Below, piece after piece: positions 32,230 through 39,373 of a stretch of 64,000 bases of DNA; positions within the stretch are counted from its first letter, which is position 1; each line of letters begins with the position of its first letter. The stretch lies in NCBI RefSeq assembly GCF_900240335.1, contig NZ_LT964979.1, forward strand, positions 992,001 to 1,056,000, written 5' to 3'. The notes below the pieces were generated by a model that saw only the letters and a program-made list of their open reading frames with translations, was not told where the DNA came from and did no database searches. Origin of the DNA: Flavimobilis massiliensis. GTDB lineage: Bacteria; Actinomycetota; Actinomycetes; Actinomycetales; Cellulomonadaceae. Position numbers and translations under genes: made by a program.

Positions 32230-34544
32230 ACGGCTCGGCAGAGTACCTGCCCTCCCCCGGACGCATCATCGCCTCGGGTGCGCTCCTCGCGACCGCCGTG
32301 AGCGCCTCCGCATTCGGCCTCTCCGCCGTCATCACCCCCGGCGCGTGGCGCGCCGAGGTCATGAGCCTCGTCCTCCTCGTCAGCGCCGTCGTCGTGCTCG
32401 CGCGGCTCTCGTTGCGCGCATGGCGCGGCCCCGACGTCGGGACGTTCGCCGCCCTCGCCCCGACGTTCCTCGGTGCGGCCGTGAGCACGTGGCTCGTCCT
32501 CGGCCGCTTCGGGACGGCGACCGCGACCGCGACGACTGCGACTCCGTTCGACCCCGCCGTCGGCCCGTCCGACGCCCGCAACGTGCTCGACCTCCTCCGC
32601 ACGATCACCGACCTCCTCGCCGCGCACGCCGCACCGGCCGACCCCTTCGAGCCGATCGTGCTCCTCGTCGTCCTCGGGGCGCTCGGCGTCCTCGCGCTCG
32701 CCGACGTCGTCGTCGCGGTCCGCGTGCCCGCGCTCGCCGGCGTCGCCGTCGTCCTCCTCTGGCTCCCGCCGCTGCTCATCGTCCAGGACATGTCGGCCGG
32801 GCCCGTCATCGTCGCCGGCCTCGCGCTCCTCGGTCTCCTCGCCGTCGACGACCCGCACGCGATCGTCCGCCGTTACCCCGCACCGCGCGGGAACCGGTGG
32901 GCCCAAGACCGCGAGCGGGCCCTGCGCACGTACGGCCCGCGGGCCGTCCGCTGGGGCTCGCTCACCGCCGTCACGGTCGTCGGGACGCTCGGGCTCAGCA
33001 CGGCTCTCCCCCACGTCCCCGGCTGGGGCACCGTCGAGGCTCCCAACGTCCGCACGGGCGTCGGGCAGGTCGGCGAGAACCTCGACCTCGCACGCAGCCT
33101 CGGCGAACGGTCGCAGCGCAAGGCGTTCAGCTACACGATCACGTCACCCGCGGAGCGCGGCCCCCTCCGCACCGGCACGCTCTACGACTTCGACGGACGC
33201 ACGTGGTCGTCGCAGCGCTCGCGCGCGACCGCGGTCACCGACGGCTCCGTGCTGTGGCCCGGAACGTTCACGGGCGCGCTCCGCTCTCCCGTGACGATCA
33301 ACCTGCGCACCGAGGAGATGCGCGGCGGAACCCTTCCCGTGCCGCTCGACCCGCGCACTGTCGCCCGCGCCGGTGCGACGAGCGCGTACGACGGAACGCG
33401 GGACGTCGTGACGACGAGCCCGGACCTCTCCTCGGGCGACGTGGCCGCTCTCACCTTCCACCCGCGCGACCTCTCCGCCGACGCACTGCGGGCGGCATCG
33501 GCCCCTCGTCGGGGCGACGAGATCCCCGAGAGCGACGCACCAGCCGTCAAGTCGTCGTTCGACCTCCCCGAGACACCGGGCGCCGACGAGATCGCCGCGA
33601 TCGCGTCCGACATCGTCGCCGAGGCCCCGACCGACTACGACCGCGCTGTCGCGCTCCAGGACCACCTGCGCAACGGCCCGCAGTTCCGCTACACGCTCGA
33701 GATTCCGGAGGGGACGAGCAGCGACGCAGTCCTCGACTTCCTCGAGGACGGACGCGGGTACTGCGTCCAGTTCGCGACCGCGATGACCGCGATGGCACGC
33801 TCGCTGGGCATGCCTGCCCGGCTCGCGGTCGGCTACCTCCCCGGACGCTCCGAGGGCGGCCGGTACGTGGTGCGGGGCCGGGACGCGCACGCGTGGCCCG
33901 AGATCTACTTCTCCGGGCTCGGTTGGGTGAGGTTCGAGCCGACTCCCGGAACGCAGTCCGGTCTCGCCCCCACCTACACGGCTCCCGAGCCCGACGAGAC
34001 CGCAGCTCCGACCGAGGAACCGACCGTCGCAACGGCGACGCCCGGTGCGACCCCGACCGGCGCCACCGACAGGCCGAACGCCACGGCCACCGCATCCGCG
34101 CCCACGAGCACGACGTCCGACGGTGCCACACCGTGGCTCATCGGGGGCGTCGGGACACTCATCCTCGTCACGCTCGGCATCGCCGGCCTGTGGGTGCGGC
34201 GGCGCGCCGAGGCGCACCGCGACGTCGAGGCGGCCTGGCGTGCCACCCTCGGTGCGGCGCGGCGTGCTGGGCTCGTCCCGGGGTCGAGCGAGACGACACG
34301 TGCGTTCGCCGACAGGGTCGGCCGAGACGACGGCGGGCTCGTCGAGCTGGCGCGTGCGGTCGAGCGCGCACGCTACGCACCCGGCGCTCCCGTCCCGGAC
34401 CCCGCCGCCGTCGCGCGCCTCGAACGGGAGGCGCTCGACGAGGTCGCGCGGCTCCGCGCCGAACGTTCGGGGAAGGTCACCGACGACGCGCCGGACGCAG
34501 CGACGGTCTCCGCTCTCGACGACGTCGACGCGCCGCGCCGCTGA
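32226..34544 (+). CDS. Transglutaminase-like membrane protein (TgpA-like)
   Basis: 772 residues. Five or six N-terminal membrane segments (to about residue 265) are followed by an extracytoplasmic region with a transglutaminase-like fold. The catalytic Cys is in GRGYCVQFATAMTAMARSLG, the His in RGRDAHAWPEIYF, and the third-residue region is GWVRFEPTPG. A Thr/Ala/Pro-rich linker, one more membrane helix (WLIGGVGTLILVTLGIAGLW, about 637-656) and a cytoplasmic DUF4129-like tail complete the protein, as in Pseudomonas TgpA. Real transglutaminase or protease activity is not shown for actinobacterial members. GTG start overlapping the DUF58 stop as GTGA. Confidence 0.9.
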   Translation: MNGSAEYLPSPGRIIASGALLATAVSASAFGLSAVITPGAWRAEVMSLVLLVSAVVVLARLSLRAWRGPDVGTFAALAPTFLGAAVSTWLVLGRFGTATATATTATPFDPAVGPSDARNVLDLLRTITDLLAAHAAPADPFEPIVLLVVLGALGVLALADVVVAVRVPALAGVAVVLLWLPPLLIVQDMSAGPVIVAGLALLGLLAVDDPHAIVRRYPAPRGNRWAQDRERALRTYGPRAVRWGSLTAVTVVGTLGLSTALPHVPGWGTVEAPNVRTGVGQVGENLDLARSLGERSQRKAFSYTITSPAERGPLRTGTLYDFDGRTWSSQRSRATAVTDGSVLWPGTFTGALRSPVTINLRTEEMRGGTLPVPLDPRTVARAGATSAYDGTRDVVTTSPDLSSGDVAALTFHPRDLSADALRAASAPRRGDEIPESDAPAVKSSFDLPETPGADEIAAIASDIVAEAPTDYDRAVALQDHLRNGPQFRYTLEIPEGTSSDAVLDFLEDGRGYCVQFATAMTAMARSLGMPARLAVGYLPGRSEGGRYVVRGRDAHAWPEIYFSGLGWVRFEPTPGTQSGLAPTYTAPEPDETAAPTEEPTVATATPGATPTGATDRPNATATASAPTSTTSDGATPWLIGGVGTLILVTLGIAGLWVRRRAEAHRDVEAAWRATLGAARRAGLVPGSSETTRAFADRVGRDDGGLVELARAVERARYAPGAPVPDPAAVARLEREALDEVARLRAERSGKVTDDAPDAATVSALDDVDAPRR

Positions 34545-34632
34545 CAGCCGACCAGGTTCCGCCACGGTTCTGGTCCGATCCTGGGCGGTCCGGGGGCACT
34601 CCTTCCCTGTCCTGCCGGGGCGCTTTCCTTCC

Positions 34633-34674
34633 CTGCCCCTGCCCCTGCCCCTGCCGCTGCCGCTGCCGCTGCCG
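34633..34674 (+). repeat. Hexamer tandem repeat CTGCC(C/G), seven copies
   Basis: Three CTGCCC units are followed by four CTGCCG units without interruption, in the non-coding gap between the convergent transglutaminase and DUF3040 genes. A short slippage-prone microsatellite. Confidence 0.9.
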
Positions 34675-34730
34675 GGCACGCTGCCAGAGCTTGCTGCCGG
34701 GGCGCGGCGGCCGATGGCGGCCGGGGAGCG

Positions 34731-34767
34731 CGAGAGGCTCCGCGCGCAGTGCGCACGGAGCCTCTCG
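34731..34767. terminator. 12-bp perfect hairpin between convergent genes
   Basis: CGAGAGGCTCCG (34731-34742) pairs with CGGAGCCTCTCG (34756-34767) around a 13-nt loop. It lies between the stops of the transglutaminase gene (plus) and the DUF3040 gene (minus), so it can serve either. No T-run follows on either strand. Confidence 0.6.
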
Positions 34768-34797
34768 TCAAGATGGTGTGGTCGCCCCCGAGGGGCC

Positions 34798-34816
34798 GAG
34801 CCGCTGTCAGCGGCTC
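34798..34816 (-). terminator. Short hairpin after the DUF3040 gene
   Basis: GAGCCGCTG-T-CAGCGGCTC is a near-perfect 19-base palindrome that would fold with a 7-bp stem and 5-nt loop. It begins 4 bp past the DUF3040 stop on the minus strand, where a terminator is expected, with no U-tract. Confidence 0.5.
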
Positions 34817-34820
34817 GTCG

Positions 34821-35228
34821 TCAGAGGCCGCCGTCCTTGCGCTTGTCCCAGCGGTCCTCCATGCGCTGCATGAAACTCTCGCCGCGTGCCTTGCCGCGGC
34901 CGCGCTGCCGCGCGTGGGGCGTGACGTGGCCGGAGTCGTTGACGACACCCTGGGGGCCGCTGCCCCCGGTGCCCGACGGTCCGAGAACCGCGTAGGTCAC
35001 GCCGCCGAACATCACGAGGAAGCCAAAGATGCCGACGACGGCAATGCTCTGGACCACCCCGAGGACGAGGAGGAGCAGGCCGACGAGCACGCCGACCGTG
35101 GCGACGATGATCTTGCGTCCCGTGCGTCGGCGGGGCGTGGTGAGCGTCGTGGCGAGCTTCGGGTCGTCGGCGGAGAGCTGACGCTCCATCTGCTCGAGCA
35201 CGCGCTGCTCGTACTCGGACAGTGGCAT
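34821..35228 (-). CDS. DUF3040 membrane protein
   Basis: 135 residues. The N-terminus MPLSEYEQRVLEQMERQLSA is the DUF3040 signature, a short actinobacterial family of unknown function. Two closely spaced membrane helices (about 38-58 and 61-80) follow, then a basic tail ending KARGESFMQRMEDRWDKRKD. ATG at 35228 with a G-rich ribosome site (GGGGG, 5 nt); a GTG two codons upstream overlaps it. A candidate -10 (TATCCT on the minus strand, 35270-35275) is about 40 nt upstream of the start. It is often found near mraZ and dinB in actinobacteria, as here. Confidence 0.9.
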   Translation of the reverse strand: MPLSEYEQRVLEQMERQLSADDPKLATTLTTPRRRTGRKIIVATVGVLVGLLLLVLGVVQSIAVVGIFGFLVMFGGVTYAVLGPSGTGGSGPQGVVNDSGHVTPHARQRGRGKARGESFMQRMEDRWDKRKDGGL

Positions 35229-35374
35229 GGGCACCCCCGCTTCATCGATCGGGACAGGCGGTCAACTCTAGGATAGGTCGCTTCGCGCGGAAGTTGTACC
35301 CAGCGCCGACGTGACGGCCCGCACGGAGCGTGCCGAGCCCGGGGCCCCGGCGGGACGAGTGCCGGCGCGCGACG

Positions 35375-36679
35375 TCACCGGACGATCGGCGCAGCGCCCC
35401 GTTCGCTCCGCACAGCGCCCTGCTCGCCCCGCGCCGTGCCCTGCTCGCCCCGCGGCGCGAGCCGTGACGCACCCGGGCCGATCGCCGACGAGCCGAAGCG
35501 CTCCCGCACGAGGTCCATCGCGGCCTCGGCCTCACGCCGGCGTTCGACGGTCCCGTCCGCCGCTTCCTCGAGGGTCGTCTGGACGGCGGCTCCGTCGCGC
35601 ACGACGAGCCCCTCGAGCCGGACACCGACGAGGCGGACCGGATGCCCCCGCAGGTCGACTCCGGCGAGCAGCTCGCGCGCGGCGAGGTAGATCTCGCGCC
35701 CGACGTCCGTCGGGGCGTCGAGCGTCCGGGACCTGCTGAGCGTTCGGAAGTCGCTCGTGCGGACCTTGAGCGCGACGACGCGACCCACCTGTCCGTGCTT
35801 CCTCAGGCGTGCGGCGACATGGTCGGCAAGCCCGAGGAGACGTGCCTCAACCTCCGTGAGGTCGGTGCGGTCGTGGTCGAACGTCGACTCGGCCCCGAGG
35901 CTCTTCTCGATGCGTGTCGGCTCGACGGGCCGAGGGTCTCGTCCCCAGGCGAGGTCATGGAGCCGCGCGCCTGCCGACCTGCCGACCGCGCCCCGGAGCA
36001 CCTCAACCTCCGTGTCGGCCAGCTGCGCGACCGTCGTGATGCCGTAGCGGGCAAGACGCTCCTCGGTGCGCTCGCCCACGCCCCACAGCGCGCCGACCGG
36101 AAGGGAACGGAGGAACGGGATGGTCGCGCCACGTGGCACGAGGAGCAGGCCGTCGGGCTTCGCGTGGACCGACGCGAGCTTCGCGACGAACTTCGTCGAC
36201 GCGATACCGACCGAGCACGTGATGCCGAGCGCGCGTGCAACCCGTTCGCGGATGCCTTCGGCGATGACGACCGGGGGCCCGAGACGGCGCCGTGCACCCC
36301 GGACGTCGAGGAATGCCTCGTCCACGCTCAGCTGCTCGACGAGGCTCGTGACGTCGCGGAGGATCGACATGACCTCGTGCGACACCTCACGGTAGAGACC
36401 GTGCTCGGGACGCACGACGACAGCCTGCGGGCAGAGCCGCAGAGCTGCGGCCATCGGCATGGCCGACCGCACGCCGAACGCGCGCGCCTCGTACGTCGCG
36501 GACAGCACGACGCCACGCTCGGCACCCCCGACGATGACGGGTCGGCCACGCAGCTCCGGCCGCCGAGCCAGCTCGACGAGCGCGAAGAAGGCGTCCATGT
36601 CGACGTGGAGGACGTTGCACCCATCGTCGTCGTCGCCCCACGAGCGGCCGCGAAGATCGGCCCGTGGACCCCGACTCAT
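35375..36679 (-). CDS. dinB: DNA polymerase IV (Y-family, translesion)
   Basis: 434 residues. Y-family catalytic motifs: VLHVDMDAFFALVEL (first carboxylate), ATYEARAFGVRSAMPM (template/nucleotide contact) and LSVDEAFLDVRG (catalytic Asp-Glu). ALGITCSVGIASTKFVAKLAS and the helix-hairpin-helix around LPVGALWGVGERTEERLARYG follow, then the little-finger domain. The C-terminus past about residue 405 is low complexity (RGEQGTARGEQGAVRSERG), and no clear clamp-binding motif was seen. It follows the HEPN gene by 16 nt and should share its SOS promoter at 37193-37221. Confidence 0.94.
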   Translation of the reverse strand: MSRGPRADLRGRSWGDDDDGCNVLHVDMDAFFALVELARRPELRGRPVIVGGAERGVVLSATYEARAFGVRSAMPMAAALRLCPQAVVVRPEHGLYREVSHEVMSILRDVTSLVEQLSVDEAFLDVRGARRRLGPPVVIAEGIRERVARALGITCSVGIASTKFVAKLASVHAKPDGLLLVPRGATIPFLRSLPVGALWGVGERTEERLARYGITTVAQLADTEVEVLRGAVGRSAGARLHDLAWGRDPRPVEPTRIEKSLGAESTFDHDRTDLTEVEARLLGLADHVAARLRKHGQVGRVVALKVRTSDFRTLSRSRTLDAPTDVGREIYLAARELLAGVDLRGHPVRLVGVRLEGLVVRDGAAVQTTLEEAADGTVERRREAEAAMDLVRERFGSSAIGPGASRLAPRGEQGTARGEQGAVRSERGAAPIVR

Positions 36680-36695
36680 GAGCGTTCCCGCCCCG

Positions 36696-37172
36696 TCATG
36701 ACGCACGCACGGCACGGAGCGCACGCGCTCCTCCGGCGGTGTCCCCGGTCGTGTCCTCGACGAGCGCGTCGATCGTGTCACGGAAGTCCTCGGCGTCCTC
36801 GAGCGCACGGTCCGCACGCACGTCGTCGACGAGGTCAACCCGCCCACCTTCCACCGAGGCGCGCACCCGAGCGGCGTCGGCGAAGACGGCGGCCCAGCCC
36901 GCGAGCTCGGGCACGCGGTCCGCAAGCTGCTCCCACGCCGACCGGTCACGGCCGCGGCCGCGCGGCGGCACGACCGCTGCCAACACCGCACCCGCAGCAC
37001 GCAGCGCGGCGAAGTGCGCGTGGAGGAAGCGGTCGACCGGGTCCTGCGAGAGTTGCGCCGCGAGGATCTCGGCGTCGGAGCGCCGCATGAGCGTCGACTC
37101 CTGGACACCACGGAGCGCGAGCTGTCCCTCGACCGCGCGGCTCCTGCGCGGGGTCATCGTCGTCACTGTCAT
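36696..37172 (-). CDS. SAV_6107-type HEPN domain protein
   Basis: 158 residues, mostly helical. The segment DPVDRFLHAHFAALRAAGAV (about 44-63) followed later by RSAWEQLADRVPELAGWAAV matches the SAV_6107-like HEPN family I recall beside dinB in actinobacteria. HEPN domains are often RNases or nucleotide-binding antitoxin partners, but a typical RX4-6H catalytic motif is uncertain here, so activity is unknown. Start at ATG 37172 because AGGAGG sits 8 nt upstream; the GTG three codons earlier overlaps that site. It is first in the SOS-controlled unit with dinB. Confidence 0.75.
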   Translation of the reverse strand: MTVTTMTPRRSRAVEGQLALRGVQESTLMRRSDAEILAAQLSQDPVDRFLHAHFAALRAAGAVLAAVVPPRGRGRDRSAWEQLADRVPELAGWAAVFADAARVRASVEGGRVDLVDDVRADRALEDAEDFRDTIDALVEDTTGDTAGGARALRAVRAS

Positions 37173-37192
37173 CTCCGCCACCTCCTCGCTCC

Positions 37193-37221
37193 ATCATCGA
37201 ACATCTGTTCGAGACCGTCAA
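37193..37221 (-). promoter_or_regulatory. SOS promoter with LexA box for HEPN-dinB
   Basis: On the minus strand TTGACG (plus 37216-37221) and GATGAT (37193-37198) are separated by exactly 17 bp, a good -35/-10 pair. The spacer carries TCGAACAGATGTTCGA (37197-37212), a perfect TCGAAC-N4-GTTCGA LexA box as known in actinobacteria. LexA bound here would block RNA polymerase. The HEPN start is about 20 nt downstream of the -10. Confidence 0.85.
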
Positions 37222-37237
37222 GCCCTCCGGGGCCGTC

Positions 37238-37243
37238 TACGGT
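37238..37243 (+). promoter_or_regulatory. -10 hexamer of a probable leaderless promoter (spermidine-synthase-like gene)
   Basis: TACGGT ends 7 nt before the ATG at 37251 and no Shine-Dalgarno lies between. The LexA box of the divergent dinB unit is about 26 bp upstream of this hexamer. Confidence 0.4.
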
Positions 37244-37250
37244 GGTCCCC

Positions 37251-38225
37251 ATGGCCCGCCGCACCTCCCGACGTCGATCGAACACCGAGCCACCGACATT
37301 CGCGCTCCCGAACGGCCCCGTCGAGATCACGACCGGCACCGCAGAAGCGATCGTCGACCGCGACGACCCCCGCGGGGTCACCGTGCTCGTCAACGGGGTC
37401 CCGAGCTCCTACGTCCACGAAGACCCGAGCGTCCTCGCGTTCGAGTACATGGAGCACATGGCCGCCCTCCTCGACGCGGTCACCCCCGGGCCCGTGCGCG
37501 CCATGCACGTCGGGGCTGCTGGATGCACCCTGCCCCGCTGGATCGAGGCCCGGCGGCCGGGGTCGCGCCAGGTCGCGATCGATCCCGACCCGACGCTTCT
37601 CGAGCTCGTCCGCACCTGGTTTGACCTGCCACGCTCACCCGTCCTACGCCTGCGCGCGGAGGACGGACGAGCCGCCCTCGCGACGTCAGCCCCGGCCAGC
37701 GCCGACGTCGTCATCCGTGACGCGTTCGCCGGCGACACGACGCCCGCACATCTCACGACCACGGGCTGGGCCGACGACGTGTGCAGGGTACTGCGCCCCG
37801 GCGGCCTCTACCTCGCGAACATCGCCGACCGCGCGCCGCTGCGCCTCGCCCGTGCCGAGGTCGCCACCCTTCTCGAGGGGCTCGTCCCCGCGCCGGACGC
37901 AGGACCCGAGCCGACCCGCTGGACCTCCGTTGCCCTCGTCGCCGAGCCCGCAGTCCTCAAGGGACGCCGCTACGGCAACCTCGTGCTTGCCGCAGTCCGC
38001 GCAGGCGCGCCCGGCCCCGACCTCGGCGGGGCGCACGTCGAGCGCGCGCTTCGGCGGCTCGCCGTCCCCGCATCCCTCGTCGACGGGGACGCGCTCACCC
38101 GCTTCGCGGCCGGGGCGGCACCCCGTGAGGACCCCGCGCGGTGCGCCAGGCGCGGCGCCGACGAGCCCGTCACGAGCGAACCCGCGCTCGCCGAGCCTCG
38201 CGTGGAGGAGCCGGGCGACGTCTGA
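37251..38225 (+). CDS. Spermidine synthase-like SAM-fold protein
   Basis: 324 residues. The fold is that of the polyamine synthase/class I methyltransferase group: SYVHEDPSVLAFEYMEHMAA, MHVGAAGCTLPRWIEARRPG (nucleotide-binding loop, GAAG variant), VAIDPDPTLLELVRTWFDLP, and DVVIRDAFAGDTTPAHLTT (acidic active-site region). True spermidine synthases have GGGDG and a D-x2-D-P motif; here these are degenerate, so the substrate is uncertain and it may act on another amine or be a methyltransferase. The C-terminal 35 residues are low complexity. Divergent from HEPN-dinB. Confidence 0.8.
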   Translation: MARRTSRRRSNTEPPTFALPNGPVEITTGTAEAIVDRDDPRGVTVLVNGVPSSYVHEDPSVLAFEYMEHMAALLDAVTPGPVRAMHVGAAGCTLPRWIEARRPGSRQVAIDPDPTLLELVRTWFDLPRSPVLRLRAEDGRAALATSAPASADVVIRDAFAGDTTPAHLTTTGWADDVCRVLRPGGLYLANIADRAPLRLARAEVATLLEGLVPAPDAGPEPTRWTSVALVAEPAVLKGRRYGNLVLAAVRAGAPGPDLGGAHVERALRRLAVPASLVDGDALTRFAAGAAPREDPARCARRGADEPVTSEPALAEPRVEEPGDV

Positions 38226-38246
38226 CCGGCCGACGGTCCTCCGAGG

Positions 38247-39194
38247 TCAGCCCTCGTCGGGCCGCTGCCCGTCGTCGGGCGTGTCCTGCGCCGCGAGGAA
38301 CTCCTCGAACGCCGCCCCGATCTCGTCGGCCGACGGGATCGCGACAGGCTCGGCGAGCAGGTTCGTCCCGCCGTTCGCCGCGACGAACGCGTCGTAGCGC
38401 CGCTCGAGGTCGGCGACGACCTCACGCACCTCGTCCGACCCCGACGCACGCTCCGCGATCTCCTCGGCGGCCTCGTGCGCGGCTTCCTCGAGGTCGTGCG
38501 CCCGCAGCGAGAGACCCGTGACGTGCTCGACCCGGCGGACCGCCTCGAGCGCCGCAGGCGCGAAGTGCCCCTGTGCGAGGTAGTGCGGCACGTGCATCGT
38601 CAGGCCGACAGCGTCGTGCCCGGACTCCCCCAGCCGACGCTCGAACATCGCGCCGAAGCTCGCCGGAACCCGGACCTTGCCGAAGATCCGCGGCTGGACG
38701 CCCGCGAGCTCCGGGCGGGTCGCGCTCACGCTCGCGCCCACCGGACGCGTGTGAGGCGTCGCCATGGGGATGCCCTGGACACCGACGACGAGCGAGACGC
38801 CGAAACGGTCGACGACCTGCTGCAGCCCGGTCGCGACACGCTCCCAGCGCAGGTCCGGCTCGGAGCCGTGGAGGACGAGGAAGGCCGTCCCCTCGGCGTC
38901 CCGTGCGACGTCGACGACGAGCCGCGGCGCCGCGTACGACGTCCAGCGGTCCTCGTCGTAGTCCATGAGCGGGCGCCGTCCGCGGTAGTCGTGGAGCTCG
39001 TCGGCGTCGAAGGTCACGAGCCGCTCCGTCTCGAACGCGTCGACGAGGTGGTCCGAGACGAGCTCGGCGGTCCGGCCCGCGTCGACGAAGCCTTCGAGCG
39101 CGTGCAGAAGGACCGGCCCGGTGCCGCCCTCGTGCGCACCGAGACGCGCCGCAACGCTCTCGTCGATCTCGTACAGGTCCGTCGGGTCGAGCAC
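38247..39194 (-). CDS. PAC2-family protein
   Basis: 315 residues. PAC2 (proteasome assembly chaperone 2-like) features: LLHALEGFVDAGRTAELVSDHL near the N-terminus, DYRGRRPLMDYDEDRW, and VVGVQGIPMATPHTRPVG followed by HVPHYLAQGHFAPAALEAV. The archaeal/eukaryotic relatives are proteasome chaperones, while the actinobacterial ones are widespread and unassigned. The GTG at 39194 has AAGGAGG 4 nt upstream. It converges with the spermidine-synthase-like gene, 21 bp between stops. No proteasome gene is in the window. Confidence 0.88.
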   Translation of the reverse strand: MLDPTDLYEIDESVAARLGAHEGGTGPVLLHALEGFVDAGRTAELVSDHLVDAFETERLVTFDADELHDYRGRRPLMDYDEDRWTSYAAPRLVVDVARDAEGTAFLVLHGSEPDLRWERVATGLQQVVDRFGVSLVVGVQGIPMATPHTRPVGASVSATRPELAGVQPRIFGKVRVPASFGAMFERRLGESGHDAVGLTMHVPHYLAQGHFAPAALEAVRRVEHVTGLSLRAHDLEEAAHEAAEEIAERASGSDEVREVVADLERRYDAFVAANGGTNLLAEPVAIPSADEIGAAFEEFLAAQDTPDDGQRPDEG

Positions 39195-39318
39195 CGGTCC
39201 TCCTTCGTCCGTCCGGGCCCCGTCCAGGGCCTCACGCGTGACAACGCACGTCGCGCTCAGAGCATTCCCGTCCGTGCCGTGCGGCCACCTGCCGGAACCC
39301 GGGACTCCCGCAAGGGAC

Positions 39319-39324
39319 CATAAT
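39319..39324 (+). promoter_or_regulatory. Possible -10 for the HelD-like gene
   Basis: CATAAT in an otherwise GC-rich PAC2-HelD divergent gap (39195-39373), 50 nt before the GTG start of the HelD gene. No matching -35 was found. Confidence 0.3.
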
Positions 39325-39373
39325 GGATGGCCACGTGCGCGCAGGTCGCGCCGTCCCCGACCCAGGAGGCCCG

